A stretch of DNA of 64,000 bases from Dongia sedimenti (GTDB taxonomy: Bacteria > Pseudomonadota > Alphaproteobacteria > Dongiales > Dongiaceae). The stretch is from positions 1 to 64,000 of the forward strand of contig JAUYVI010000011.1 of the NCBI GenBank assembly GCA_030715195.1, read 5' to 3'. The notes beneath the pieces were generated by a model that worked only from the letters and a program-made list of their open reading frames with translations, did no database searches and had not been told where the DNA came from. A program made the translations under genes and the position numbers. Shown here one piece after another: positions 41,893 to 51,138 of the stretch (positions are counted from its first letter, which is position 1; the number at the start of each line of letters is the position of its first letter).

Positions 41893-43497
41893 ATGAACAT
41901 GCGTAAGTTCCTGGTCACATGTGCGCTCGTGCTGTTTGCCGCGCTCGCGGCGAACCCTGCCGCAGCCGATCCGGTGGAGGACATCCTCACCGGCTTCGCC
42001 AGCAGCAAGTACGACGACATCGAAAAGTCCATCGACGCGCTGGCCGCCAGCGGCGACGCGGCGGCCCCCGCGATTCTCGATGCGCTCAGCGCGGGCGACC
42101 TGCAGGTCAGTTCCGACAAGAAGCTCTACATCAAGGGCGATGACGGCAGCCTCAAGGAGGCGCGGAGCGGCGCCGATGCCACCGGCGAGATTCCGCCGGG
42201 GCTGAAAGCCGTCAAGGTCAACAATCGGGTCCGACGCGCGATCGATGCGGCGATGGGGCAGCTGACCCTCCTGTCTCCAGATCCTGCGAAGCGGCTGAGT
42301 GCAGCGGCATCGCAGTTTCACGCGCCGGATCCGGCCCAGTTGCCCGCGGTCGAATCCGCGATCGCCAAGGAGAGCGATCCGGCGGTGAAGCGCGCCTTCG
42401 AGCAGGCCCGCGCGGCGATCATCCTGGTCAAGAGCGATGCCCCCGATGCGGACAAGATCGCCGCCATCGGCCTGCTCGCGGCGCGCGGCGACGAGGATGC
42501 GAAGTCGCTGCTGGATGCCGCCACCGCCAGCGGCTCGCCGGCGGTCGCCGATGCGGCGCGCGGCGCGCTCAAAGGCATCGAGCGGTCGCTGGCCTGGTGG
42601 TCGGCCGCGCAGAACGTATATTACGGACTGAGCCTGGGTTCGGTGCTGCTGCTGGCCGCGATCGGCCTTGCCATCACCTTCGGCGTCATGGGCGTCATCA
42701 ACATGGCCCATGGCGAGATGGTGATGCTCGGCGCCTACACGACGTATGTGGTGCAGCAGGCGGTGATGGTGGCCGCTCCGGGCCTGACCGACTATGCGCT
42801 GGTGCTCGCCGTGCCCGCGGCTTTCCTGGTCAGTGGCGCCGCCGGCATCGCCATCGAGCGTTCGATCATCCGCTTCCTCTATGGCCGGCCGCTCGAGACC
42901 TTGCTCGCGACCTTCGGTCTCTCGCTGGTGCTGCAGCAGGCCATGCGCTCGATCTTCGGCCCGACCAACCTGCAGGTCGATAATCCCTCCTGGATGAGCG
43001 GGTCGATGGACCTGGGCGGGCTCGCCATCACCTACAACCGGTTCTGGATCATCCTGTTCGCGGTGGCGATCTTCGCGCTGCTGACCCTGGTTCTGCGCAA
43101 GACCGCGCTCGGCCTGCAGATGCGGGCGGTCACGCAGAACCGGCGCATGGCGGCCTCGATGGGCATCCGCACCGGCTGGGTGGATTCGCTGACCTTCGGC
43201 CTCGGCTCCGGCGTCGCCGGAATTGCCGGCGTCGCCTTGAGCCAGATCGACAATGTCAGCCCCAATCTCGGCCAGTCCTACATCATCGACAGTTTCATGG
43301 TCGTGGTGTTCGGCGGGGTCGGCAATCTTTGGGGCACGCTGGTCGGCGCCATGTCGCTCGGCGTCGCCAACAAGCTGCTGGAACCGGTCGCGGGTGCCGT
43401 GCTCGGCAAGATCGTGGTGCTGGTGCTGCTCGTCCTCTTCATCCAGCGCCGGCCGCGCGGCCTCTTCCCGGTCAAGGGCCGGGCAGTGGAATCATGA
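41893..43497 (+). CDS. urtB: Urea ABC transporter permease UrtB
   Basis: 534 aa. Signal peptide MRKFLVTCALVLFAALAAN, then a roughly 210-residue periplasmic helical-repeat region (the extended UrtB form common in proteobacteria). The LivH-type membrane domain follows from about residue 240 (YYGLSLGSVLLLAAIGLAIT, GVMGVINMAHGEMVMLGAYT). C-terminal RRPRGLFPVKGR is typical. The stop overlaps urtC by 4 bp. Forms the urea channel with UrtC. Confidence 0.92.
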   Translation: MNMRKFLVTCALVLFAALAANPAAADPVEDILTGFASSKYDDIEKSIDALAASGDAAAPAILDALSAGDLQVSSDKKLYIKGDDGSLKEARSGADATGEIPPGLKAVKVNNRVRRAIDAAMGQLTLLSPDPAKRLSAAASQFHAPDPAQLPAVESAIAKESDPAVKRAFEQARAAIILVKSDAPDADKIAAIGLLAARGDEDAKSLLDAATASGSPAVADAARGALKGIERSLAWWSAAQNVYYGLSLGSVLLLAAIGLAITFGVMGVINMAHGEMVMLGAYTTYVVQQAVMVAAPGLTDYALVLAVPAAFLVSGAAGIAIERSIIRFLYGRPLETLLATFGLSLVLQQAMRSIFGPTNLQVDNPSWMSGSMDLGGLAITYNRFWIILFAVAIFALLTLVLRKTALGLQMRAVTQNRRMAASMGIRTGWVDSLTFGLGSGVAGIAGVALSQIDNVSPNLGQSYIIDSFMVVVFGGVGNLWGTLVGAMSLGVANKLLEPVAGAVLGKIVVLVLLVLFIQRRPRGLFPVKGRAVES

Positions 43498-44612
43498 GCG
43501 CGATGCGCACCTACTCCGTCGCCGTCGTCATCCTAGGCGGCGCGTTGGCCGTCGCCTTGCTGAGCCTGCTGCCGGCGGAGCATGCCCTGCACGTCCCGGG
43601 CTATGTGGTGGCGCTGCTCGGCAAGTATCTCTGCTACGCGCTGCTGGCCTTGAGCGTCGATCTGGTCTGGGGCTATGTCGGAATCCTGAGCCTCGGGCAT
43701 GGCGCCTTCTTCGCGATCGGCGGCTATGCCATGGGCATGTATCTGATGCGGCAGATCGGGGCGCGCGGCGTCTATGGCAACGCCACGCTGCCGGACTTCA
43801 TGGTGTTCCTGAACTGGCAGGAGCTGCCCTGGTATTGGGGCGGCTTCAACCATTTCGGCTTCGCGCTGCTGGTGATGGCGCTGGCGCCGGGCCTGCTGGC
43901 TTTCGTGTTCGGCTATCTCGCCTTCAGGAGCCGGGTCACCGGCGTCTATCTCTCGATCATCACCCAGGCGCTGACCTATGCGCTGATGCTCGCCTTCTTC
44001 CGCAACGACATGGGATTCGGCGGCAATAACGGGCTGACCGACTTCAAGGACTTCCTCGGCTTCAGCCTGCAATCTGACGCCACCCGGGCCGGATTGCTGG
44101 TCGCCAGCGCGGCGCTGCTCAGTCTCTTCTATGTCGTCTGCCGCATGCTGGTGGGTGCCCGGTTCGGCAAGGTGCTGGTGGCGATCCGCGATGCCGAGAG
44201 CCGGGCGCGCTTCCTGGGCTATCGGGTCGAACGCTACAAGGTCGCGGTCTTCGTGTTCTCCGCGGTGATGGCAGGCCTGGCCGGCGCGCTCTACGTGCCG
44301 CAGGTCGGCATCATCAATCCGGGCGAGTTCGCGCCGGCCAATTCGATCGAGGCGGTGATCTGGGTCGCGGTCGGCGGACGCGGCACCCTGGTCGGCGCCA
44401 TCATCGGCGCGATCCTGGTCAACCTGGGCAAGACCATCTTTACCGGTGCCCTGCCCGAACTTTGGCTGTTCGCGCTCGGTGGGTTGTTCATCCTGGTGAC
44501 GCTGTTCCTGCCGAAGGGTGTCGTGGGCCTCTGGGACCGCATCATGGCAAGGCGCGTCCCCGCGCCGCCGCTGGTTGCGGCGCCGGTGCGACAGCCGGAG
44601 GCGGGCGAATGA
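43494..44612 (+). CDS. urtC: Urea ABC transporter permease UrtC
   Basis: 372 aa LivM-type permease. Motifs LLALSVDLVWGYVGILSLGHGAFFAIGGYAMGMYLM, YLAFRSRVTGVYLSIITQA and the C-terminal GVVGLWDRIMARR fit UrtC. ATG 43494 overlaps the urtB stop, and the 3' end overlaps urtD (ATGA). Confidence 0.92.
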   Translation: MSAMRTYSVAVVILGGALAVALLSLLPAEHALHVPGYVVALLGKYLCYALLALSVDLVWGYVGILSLGHGAFFAIGGYAMGMYLMRQIGARGVYGNATLPDFMVFLNWQELPWYWGGFNHFGFALLVMALAPGLLAFVFGYLAFRSRVTGVYLSIITQALTYALMLAFFRNDMGFGGNNGLTDFKDFLGFSLQSDATRAGLLVASAALLSLFYVVCRMLVGARFGKVLVAIRDAESRARFLGYRVERYKVAVFVFSAVMAGLAGALYVPQVGIINPGEFAPANSIEAVIWVAVGGRGTLVGAIIGAILVNLGKTIFTGALPELWLFALGGLFILVTLFLPKGVVGLWDRIMARRVPAPPLVAAPVRQPEAGE

Positions 44613-45358
44613 CCGAGGTGACCGATGCGCTGCTCTATCTCGACGGTGTCACCGTCAGCTTCGACGGGTTCAAGGCGCTGAACACGTTGTCCTTCGTCGT
44701 GGCGCCGGGCGAGATGCGTGCCGTGATCGGGCCGAACGGCGCCGGCAAGACCACGATGATGGACGTGATCACCGGCAAGACCCGGCCGGACCAGGGTACC
44801 GCGCTGTTTCGCGGCAGCGCCGATCTCACCAAGCTGGACGAGGCGGAGATCGCCACGCTCGGCATCGGGCGCAAGTTCCAGAAGCCGACCGTGTTCGAGA
44901 TGCACAGCGTCACCGACAATCTGCTGCTCGCCTTGAAGGGCGATCGCGCGCCGCGCCGCGTGCTGTTCGCGCGCGAGACGCTGTCCGAGCGGGCGCGGAT
45001 CGACGAGATCCTGGAGACAGTGCGGCTCTCCGCAGTGCGGAGGCGCTTGGCAGGCGAGCTCTCGCATGGGCAGAAGCAATGGCTGGAGATCGGCATGCTG
45101 CTGGCCCAGGAGCCGGAGCTGCTGCTGGTGGACGAGCCGGTCGCCGGCATGACCGATGCGGAGACTGCGGACACGGCGGATCTCCTGCGCCGGATCAACC
45201 AGACGCGGACCGTCGTGGTGGTGGAGCACGACATGACCTTTGTGCGCGCGCTCGACGTGAAGGTGACGGTGCTGCACGAAGGCTCGGTCCTGGCGGAGGG
45301 ATCGCTGGATCACGTCAGCGCCGATCCGCGCGTCGTTGAAGTCTATCTGGGGCGCTGA
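44609..45358 (+). CDS. urtD: Urea ABC transporter ATP-binding protein UrtD
   Basis: 249 aa LivG-type ATPase. Walker A GPNGAGKT, signature LSHGQKQWLEIGMLL, Walker B LLLVDEPVAGM and H-loop VVEHDM are present. LSHGQKQWLEI is the typical UrtD form of the signature. GIGRKFQKPTVFEMHSV is also diagnostic. ATG 44609 overlaps the urtC stop by 4 bp. Works with UrtE to energise urea uptake. Confidence 0.92.
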   Translation: MTEVTDALLYLDGVTVSFDGFKALNTLSFVVAPGEMRAVIGPNGAGKTTMMDVITGKTRPDQGTALFRGSADLTKLDEAEIATLGIGRKFQKPTVFEMHSVTDNLLLALKGDRAPRRVLFARETLSERARIDEILETVRLSAVRRRLAGELSHGQKQWLEIGMLLAQEPELLLVDEPVAGMTDAETADTADLLRRINQTRTVVVVEHDMTFVRALDVKVTVLHEGSVLAEGSLDHVSADPRVVEVYLGR

Positions 45359-45360
45359 GG

Positions 45361-46056
45361 ATGTTGGAGGTCGATAACGTCTCGCTTCGCTACGGTGCCG
45401 CAGTGGCGCTGAAGAGCGTGTCGCTGGCGGCCTGGCCGGGGCGGATCACCTGCCTGCTCGGCCGCAACGGCGTGGGGAAGACCAGCCTCCTGCGCGCGGT
45501 AGTGGGGCATCATCCGATCTTCAACGGGACTGTCCGCTGGCAGGGCGAGGACGTGACCGGGTTGCCGCCATTCGAGCGGGCGCGGCGCGGCATTGCCTAC
45601 GTACCGCAGGGGCGCGAGATCTTCCCCCTGCTGACGGTGAAGGAGAATCTGGAGACCGGCTTCGCGGCATTGCCCGGCGGCAAGCGCAGACTGCCGGCGG
45701 AGATTTTCGATCTCTTCCCGGTGCTGGGCAGCATGCTGCGGCGGCGCGGCGGCGATCTCTCCGGCGGGCAGCAGCAGCAACTGGCGATCGCGCGGGCCCT
45801 GGTCACCAGGCCGAAGTTGCTGGTGCTGGACGAGCCGACGGAAGGGATCCAGCCCTCGATCATCAAGGATATCGGGCGGGTGATCGCGCATCTGGCCGCG
45901 GGCGGCGAGATGGCGATCCTGCTGGTCGAGCAGTATTTCGATTTCGCGCGGGAACTCGCTCACCGGATCGCGGTCATGGACCGGGGTGAGATCGTCATCG
46001 ACGATGCCGCCGACCGCCTCAATCCCGAGGTGGTCAAGCGGCACATCGCCGTTTAG
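45361..46056 (+). CDS. urtE: Urea ABC transporter ATP-binding protein UrtE
   Basis: 231 aa LivF-type ATPase. Walker A GRNGVGKT, ARRGIAYVPQGREIFPLLTV, signature DLSGGQQQQLAIARALV, Walker B LLVLDEPTEGIQPSII and H-loop LLVEQYFDFA are all typical UrtE. Starts 2 bp after the urtD stop. Last gene of the transporter operon; no urease genes are in the window. Confidence 0.92.
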   Translation: MLEVDNVSLRYGAAVALKSVSLAAWPGRITCLLGRNGVGKTSLLRAVVGHHPIFNGTVRWQGEDVTGLPPFERARRGIAYVPQGREIFPLLTVKENLETGFAALPGGKRRLPAEIFDLFPVLGSMLRRRGGDLSGGQQQQLAIARALVTRPKLLVLDEPTEGIQPSIIKDIGRVIAHLAAGGEMAILLVEQYFDFARELAHRIAVMDRGEIVIDDAADRLNPEVVKRHIAV

Positions 46057-46098
46057 CGCAGTGCCCGGCGCCCACCGAAGCGAGCGCCGGTCACCCGA

Positions 46099-46641
46099 TC
46101 AGGCCATTGCGGGCTTCTTGGTCAGCGCACCGGCGAGCTTGCCGGAGAGCAGGCCGAAGACCGCACCCAGCACGAACGACACGATCAGCAGAACCAGCGG
46201 ATTGGCGAAGCTGGGCGAGGTAAGGCTCGCGAGCGGCCCAGTCCCAGCCGTGGCATCCGTGGGCTGGTGCAGCGAGTAGGCGACGGTCGCCGCATAGCCG
46301 TAGACCTGCGCCGGCACCGCCGAGAGCGGTTCGATCGAGGCGACGATCACCAGGAAGAACACCGTGACGCCGACCACGATCGCCGGCCAAACGGTGCCCA
46401 AGGCCGGCACCGGAACGTTGACGATGATCAGCAATGCGATCCAAGCGACGATCGCACCATAGGCGTTGCCGACGATGGTCTTCACCAGCGCCTTCTGATC
46501 GCCGCCACAATGGAAGAAGCAACCCCAGGCGATGAAGCCGGCCCAGACCAGCACGAAGCCGGAAAGCGGTCCAAGCGCGAGAAACGCCCAGATGGCGCCA
46601 AGCACGGCGATACTCAGTGACAAAGCGGTAAGCTGCGGCAC
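46099..46641 (-). CDS. DUF1097-family membrane protein
   Basis: 180 aa with five to six hydrophobic segments. Family features include the small, Cys-containing GCFFHCGGDQ turn and the WPAIVVGVTVFFLVI helix. Function unestablished. It is convergent with urtE (42 bp between stops). Its neighbour suggests, but does not show, a link to urea or ammonium handling. Confidence 0.72.
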   Translation of the reverse strand: MPQLTALSLSIAVLGAIWAFLALGPLSGFVLVWAGFIAWGCFFHCGGDQKALVKTIVGNAYGAIVAWIALLIIVNVPVPALGTVWPAIVVGVTVFFLVIVASIEPLSAVPAQVYGYAATVAYSLHQPTDATAGTGPLASLTSPSFANPLVLLIVSFVLGAVFGLLSGKLAGALTKKPAMA

Positions 46642-46939
46642 GATACCCTCCCAAGATGTCTAAGCGGGGGTGTTGCTCGGCTTTGCCGATGTGTTGTGCG
46701 AAGAAGAGCGGAATCGCTTCGGCACCTCTGCCACGGTCCCCCGTTCTTCCGCCGCAGGGGCATTCGCACGACTCGCGCCCGCAATTCTGCGCGGCGGACG
46801 GGAGGCGATTCTTGACGCGAATCATACCGGGATTTGCGCGGCGCCGATCTTGTACTTAGTGACGACGCGAAATGCGCGTCTTTCGAGTGGTTCTAGAAGA
46901 CTCGGGTGCGTTGGCCGCGGCCTTCACCGCGCGACCAGC

Positions 46940-46983
46940 TCCAAAAAGAAAACGGCGCGTCACCCTCGGGCGACGCGCCGTTT
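46940..46983 (-). terminator. Intrinsic terminator of the gfa gene
   Basis: Reading the minus strand, a perfect 12-bp stem AAACGGCGCGTC / GACGCGCCGTTT (46972-46983 and 46950-46961, 10-nt loop) is followed by TTTTCTTTTT. It begins 23 bp past the gfa stop. The remaining bases of the 46642-47005 gap hold nothing I can assign. Confidence 0.88.
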
Positions 46984-47005
46984 ATAGGCGGAGAGCGATC
47001 GGGTG

Positions 47006-47578
47006 CTAGGCCGCGAGCGCGCCGGAGGCCTTGGCGATATGCGTGGCGATCGCATCCATCAGCGCGGGCGAGAGGCAGTCATAGGGCTCGAGCCCCAGCT
47101 CCTTGATTCGCGCACGGACCGCGCCCATGTTGTCCGGCTTCGCGCCGGACTCGATGATGGAGGAAACGAAGGCGGCGAATTGCGGCTCCTGCCAGCCGTC
47201 CTGCTTCGACAGCTCGGTGTGGATGAAATCGAGGCCGTAGAACGGATGCTTGGTGTTCTCGATCCGCCCGTACATGTGGACGCCGCAACCGGTGCAGGCA
47301 TGGCGCTGGATGGTGGCGCTGGGATCGACGACCTTCAGCTTCTGGGCGTTCTTGGTGACCGAGACCGAATCCTTCGGCACCACCGCGACCATCGAGAACA
47401 GGGCGCCCGACGGCTTCCAGCATTTGGTGCAGCCGCATATATGGTTATGCGCGCTCTGCGACTTCACGGTGACTTCGACCGGATCGCTGGCGCATTTGCA
47501 GGTCAGCGTCCCGCCGGTGAAGCTCGACGAGCCTTTCTTGATGCCGCCATCGACCGACGGATGAATTGAAACTGCCAT
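47006..47578 (-). CDS. gfa: Glutathione-dependent formaldehyde-activating enzyme Gfa
   Basis: 190 aa, the length of Gfa (S-(hydroxymethyl)glutathione synthase), which joins formaldehyde to glutathione. The zinc cysteines of the family are in place: Cys27-X-Cys29, the catalytic-site CGCTKC (Cys48, Cys50, Cys53) and ACTGCG (Cys95, Cys98). Its neighbourhood with a complete PQQ/XoxF alcohol-oxidation island supports formaldehyde detoxification or oxidation during methanol use. A strong terminator follows. Upstream 47579-47789 separates it from the next minus-strand gene. Confidence 0.88.
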   Translation of the reverse strand: MAVSIHPSVDGGIKKGSSSFTGGTLTCKCASDPVEVTVKSQSAHNHICGCTKCWKPSGALFSMVAVVPKDSVSVTKNAQKLKVVDPSATIQRHACTGCGVHMYGRIENTKHPFYGLDFIHTELSKQDGWQEPQFAAFVSSIIESGAKPDNMGAVRARIKELGLEPYDCLSPALMDAIATHIAKASGALAA

Positions 47579-47762
47579 ATTTTTCCTCCCAATCGCGAAA
47601 TGCGTTTCGCCGCCCGCAGCGAGGGTGCTGCCGATAGGGCCGGCCTCGCTGGCCAGACGCTCTGCGGCTACTGATTTATACGCTTGCTCTTTTCCCCCCG
47701 TCGAGGGGAGCGGAAGCGACCCTGGCCTAAAGGATGAGACGTGCGCGGCAATTCAAGGTTTT

Positions 47763-47780
47763 CCGTGACGGACGTCACGG
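47763..47780. repeat. Perfect inverted repeat between gfa and the PQQ-ABC operon
   Basis: CCGTGAC-GGAC-GTCACGG, 7-bp perfect arms, lies 10 bp past the stop of the minus-strand gene at 47790. There is no T-run on either side, so it could be an operator for gfa or a weak mRNA end hairpin. A partial CCCCGTCGAGGGG hairpin lies nearby at about 47696-47710. Confidence 0.45.
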
Positions 47781-47789
47781 ATTTGACGC

Positions 47790-48494
47790 TCAAGGATTGG
47801 GGTTCGCGCTCAGGTCTTCCTGGATCGCGCGCGACAGGGCGAAGAGGCGCTGCTCGATGACACTCGGCTGCTGGCAGATCACCGGCAGCAGGCGTTCGCG
47901 GTCGTCGAAAACCCTGGAATCCCAATCGATCGTCTGCTGCAGGGCAATGCGCTGCTCGATCACCTTCTGATCGGTCGAAGTGGGGTCGAGCGCGTCCATT
48001 TGCTTCCAGCCTTCCTGGATGCGCTGCGAGAGGCTGTCCTGCCGGTTGTTGAAGTGCTTGATTCCGCGAATGATCTCGCTGCGCTCCTCGCTCATGGTCT
48101 CGAACAGGCCGGCGAAGACGGCGGTCAGCACCGTAGCGCGGTCCTGTTTGTAGCCGGCGGAGAAGCGGTGCACGGCGTCAACCGCCTGGTCCTGCGGCAT
48201 GCGTCGCGGCGCGATCTGCTGGACCAGCGTCGCCACCGCCTGGTCCTTGCGCCAGGTTTCCGCGGCGCTTTCGGGATCCGGGCCATGCCAGACCGAGCCG
48301 ATCGAGATTTCCGGACGCTGGACCTGCTCGCAGGGCCAGTCGGACTTGGCCGGAGTGCTGCTCGCGGTCGCATCCGCGCCGGCTTCCGGCGTTGCCGCCC
48401 CCGGCGCCGAAGCGTCCTGCGCCTGCGCCAGCGCCGAGCCGAGCGCCATCGCCGTTGCGGCACCGAGGCCAAGCCACAGACCAGGTGATTTCAT
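47790..48494 (-). CDS. Exported protein of unknown function in the PQQ-ABC operon
   Basis: 234 aa. Sec signal peptide (MKSPGLWLGLGAATAMALGSALA, AQA cleavage) followed by an Ala/Pro-rich linker and a mostly helical domain: PCEQVQRPEISIGSVWHGPDPESA near residue 60, QEGWKQMDAL later, and a C-terminal QRLFALSRAIQ. ATG 48494 has an ideal AAGGAGGT. It is the last gene of the cytochrome/ABC/propeller operon. No enzyme motif is recognisable; genes of this kind accompany PQQ alcohol dehydrogenase ABC systems. Confidence 0.68.
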   Translation of the reverse strand: MKSPGLWLGLGAATAMALGSALAQAQDASAPGAATPEAGADATASSTPAKSDWPCEQVQRPEISIGSVWHGPDPESAAETWRKDQAVATLVQQIAPRRMPQDQAVDAVHRFSAGYKQDRATVLTAVFAGLFETMSEERSEIIRGIKHFNNRQDSLSQRIQEGWKQMDALDPTSTDQKVIEQRIALQQTIDWDSRVFDDRERLLPVICQQPSVIEQRLFALSRAIQEDLSANPNP

Positions 48495-48525
48495 AGCGAC
48501 CTCCTTGGATTCAAGTGCCGGGAAC

Positions 48526-49341
48526 TCAAGCGCCGGCCCCGCCGGTGCGCACACGGGCGATCAGGCCCTTGGCCGGATCGTAGGCGGCGATGGCGCCGCC
48601 CAGGAACACGAGCAGGAAGGCGGCGACCATCCCCGCCGAGAACGGATCGAACTTCACATAGAGCATGAAGCGGATCGATTCCACGGCGTAGGTGAACGGA
48701 TTGTAGGCGCAGATGTCGTGCAGCAGCGGGCTGGCCTCCTCGACCTTCCACAGCGGATAGAGCGCCGATGAGGCGAAGAACATCGGAAAGATGACGAAGT
48801 TCATCACGCCGGCGAAATTCTCCAGCTGCCGGATCATCGAGGACAGCAGCAGGCCGAGCGCACCCAGCATCAGTCCCGACAGAATGAGCGCCGGAATGAC
48901 CGTGATATAGCCGATCGGCGGCAGCTCGATGCCGTAGAGCCAGGCGATCAGCAAGAAGACGTAGATTTGCGGCAGCGACAGCAGGGTGCCGGCGATCAGC
49001 TTGGAGACCAGCAGGAACCAGCGCGGCACCGGGCTGGTCAGCAGCACGCGCATGCTGCCCACTTCGCGGTCATAGACCATGGAGAGCGAGCTCTGCATGC
49101 CGTTGAACAGCTGGATCATCGCGATCAGCCCGGGGATGATGTACTCGTCGTAGAGGATATAGGTCTCGTAAGGCGGGACGATCGAGACACCGAGCACCGA
49201 GCGGAAGCCGGCGGCGAAGACGAAGAGCCAGATCAGCGGCCGCACCAAAGCCGAGATGAAGCGGCTCCTTTGCTGGATGAAGCGCAATCCCTCGCGCCAG
49301 CAGATGCCGATGAAGCAGCGGAACCACCCGGCGCCCGTCAT
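48526..49341 (-). CDS. ABC-2 type permease of a PQQ alcohol dehydrogenase-associated transporter
   Basis: 271 aa, six hydrophobic segments of the ABC-2 (exporter) class: GFRSVLGVSIVPPYETYILYDEYIIPGLIAM, VYDREVGSMRVLLTSPVPRWFLL and NFVIFPMFFASSALYPLWKV. This matches the permease (PedC-like) in PQQ alcohol oxidation loci. It is preceded by its ATPase gene. The cargo is unknown; export of PQQ or a maturation factor are both proposed ideas, not shown. Confidence 0.82.
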   Translation of the reverse strand: MTGAGWFRCFIGICWREGLRFIQQRSRFISALVRPLIWLFVFAAGFRSVLGVSIVPPYETYILYDEYIIPGLIAMIQLFNGMQSSLSMVYDREVGSMRVLLTSPVPRWFLLVSKLIAGTLLSLPQIYVFLLIAWLYGIELPPIGYITVIPALILSGLMLGALGLLLSSMIRQLENFAGVMNFVIFPMFFASSALYPLWKVEEASPLLHDICAYNPFTYAVESIRFMLYVKFDPFSAGMVAAFLLVFLGGAIAAYDPAKGLIARVRTGGAGA

Positions 49342-49351
49342 CCAACGTCCC

Positions 49352-50122
49352 TCATGCTGCTTTCCCTTCGGTGATGCTGCGGAAAGCCTCGTTGAGGCTG
49401 GAGGCGCCGACCGAGGCGATGATGTCCCGCGCCGGTCCCTGGTTCAGCACCTTGCCCTGATGCAGGATGATGGTGAGATCGTCGGGCTGCACCTCGTCGA
49501 TGAGATGGGTGGCCCAGAGCACGGTCAACGCTCGCTCGCGCACCAGGCCGCGCACGTCGGCGATGATGTCGGCGCGGCTGCGGATGTCGAGGCCGACGGT
49601 CGCCTCGTCGCAGAGCAGGAGGCGCGGATTGTGCAGCAGCGCGCGGGCGATCTCGACCCGCCGCGCCTCGCCGCCGGAAAAGCCGCGGACCTTGCGCTTG
49701 GCCTGGGCGGCGAGGCCGACCCGGGCCAGCTCCTCGGCGATGCGCCGCCGCGCCTCGCCCCAGGGCATGCCGTGCAAGGCGGCGTGATACCAGAGGTTCT
49801 GCTGCGCGCTGAGGTCGGGATCGAGGGCGCGCTGCTGGAACACGACGCCGAGCTGCGAGAGCGCGCGGGAACTCTCCTGCCGCAGATCGTGGCCGAAGAT
49901 CCGGATCGCGCCCGACTGCGCGGTGTAGAGCCGGGTCACCAGGGAGAACAGCGTGGTCTTACCGGCGCCGTTCTGGCCGAGCAGCACAACGAACCGGCTG
50001 GCCGGCACGGTGATGTCCACGGAATCGAGGATGGTGCGGCCGCCGATCTTGTGCGACAGCGCCCGAATGGCCAGCGCGGGGGCGTTTTCTTGGCTTGAGC
50101 CCTGTTGATCCGGGACCGTCAT
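49352..50122 (-). CDS. ABC ATPase of a PQQ alcohol dehydrogenase-associated transporter
   Basis: 256 aa. Walker A LGQNGAGKT, signature FSGGEARRVEIARALL, Walker B LLLCDEATVGLD and H-loop WATHLID. The pairing with an ABC-2 permease and a beta-propeller gene matches the ATP-binding subunit of the PQQ-dependent alcohol dehydrogenase ABC system. ATG 50122 starts one base after the propeller stop; TTG 50140 is an alternative. Confidence 0.83.
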   Translation of the reverse strand: MTVPDQQGSSQENAPALAIRALSHKIGGRTILDSVDITVPASRFVVLLGQNGAGKTTLFSLVTRLYTAQSGAIRIFGHDLRQESSRALSQLGVVFQQRALDPDLSAQQNLWYHAALHGMPWGEARRRIAEELARVGLAAQAKRKVRGFSGGEARRVEIARALLHNPRLLLCDEATVGLDIRSRADIIADVRGLVRERALTVLWATHLIDEVQPDDLTIILHQGKVLNQGPARDIIASVGASSLNEAFRSITEGKAA

Positions 50123-50123
50123 C

Positions 50124-51089
50124 TCATTTGATCGCAACACCCCAGGGCAATTCGCCCACCGGGATCGATTTCAAGGCCTTGAGCCGGTCCACGTCAATCA
50201 CCGAGACGTCGTTGGATTCGCCGTTGGCGCTCAGCAGCAACTTGGCATCGGGCGTCAAGGCGAGCTGCCAGACCCTTTGGCCGACCAGGAGGTAATCCTT
50301 CACCTCGAAGCTCGCGGTGTCGATGACGGCGACGCGGTTGGCGGGCCCAAGCGCCACGAAGGCGGTCTTCCCGTCGGGCGTGATCACGATGCCGACCGGC
50401 TGGATCGTCTCCTTGCGCAAGCCCTGCACCGCGAACTCGACTTTGTGCAGGATTTTCCGGGTCGCGGTGTCGATCACCGCGACCGTGCCGCCGACCTCCG
50501 ACGAAACCCAGACCTTGGATCCGTCCGGCGTGAAGCGGGCGAAGCGCGGCCGTGTGTCGACCAGCACGCTGTCCACCACTTCCAGTGAGCTGGTGTCGAT
50601 GAAATGCGCCATGCTGGTGGTCTCGGAGGTGTTCACCAGCCATTTGCCGTCGGGGCTGACGCCCATGCCCTCCGGCTCGGTGCCGACCGGGATCTCGGCC
50701 GAGACGTCATTGGCCTCGAGGTCGAGCACCGTCACCATGTTGTTGTCTTCGTTGGCGACATAGAGCGTCTTGCCGTCAGGGGCGAGGGTGAAGAGCTCGG
50801 GGTCCGGGCCGCTCGGCAGGGTGCGCGTGACCTTCAGCGTCTCGGTGTCCAGCACCTCGATATGATCGGCATCGCTGGTGCAGATATAGACCTGCTTCAA
50901 GTCGCCGCTCATGATGATGCCGCGCGGGCGCTCGCCCACGGGAATCGTCGCCGTCACTTCCATCTTGTCGAGGTCGATGACGCTGACCGTGTTGCCCTTC
51001 TCGTTCGAGACATAGGCGGTGTAGGCGTGCGCCTGAGATGCCACGGTGAGCACCAAGGCCAAGGCGGAAGTGCCGACCAGCAACCTCAT
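50124..51089 (-). CDS. PQQ-associated YVTN-type beta-propeller protein
   Basis: 321 aa periplasmic protein. Signal peptide MRLLVGTSALALVLTVASQ (AHA cleavage). It has about seven repeats of the pattern VSVIDLDKMEV, HIEVLDTETLKV, MVTVLDLEANDV, AVIDTATRKIL, with DGKTLYVANE-type blades, forming a YVTN propeller. This family is known as the PQQ-dependent catabolism-associated propeller. It probably binds a periplasmic partner, but its role is not established. Confidence 0.85.
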   Translation of the reverse strand: MRLLVGTSALALVLTVASQAHAYTAYVSNEKGNTVSVIDLDKMEVTATIPVGERPRGIIMSGDLKQVYICTSDADHIEVLDTETLKVTRTLPSGPDPELFTLAPDGKTLYVANEDNNMVTVLDLEANDVSAEIPVGTEPEGMGVSPDGKWLVNTSETTSMAHFIDTSSLEVVDSVLVDTRPRFARFTPDGSKVWVSSEVGGTVAVIDTATRKILHKVEFAVQGLRKETIQPVGIVITPDGKTAFVALGPANRVAVIDTASFEVKDYLLVGQRVWQLALTPDAKLLLSANGESNDVSVIDVDRLKALKSIPVGELPWGVAIK

Positions 51090-51138
51090 TTCGTCCTCCC
51101 TGTGTGAGCGGCTTCGGCGGCGCCGGCCGCTCGTGTTT

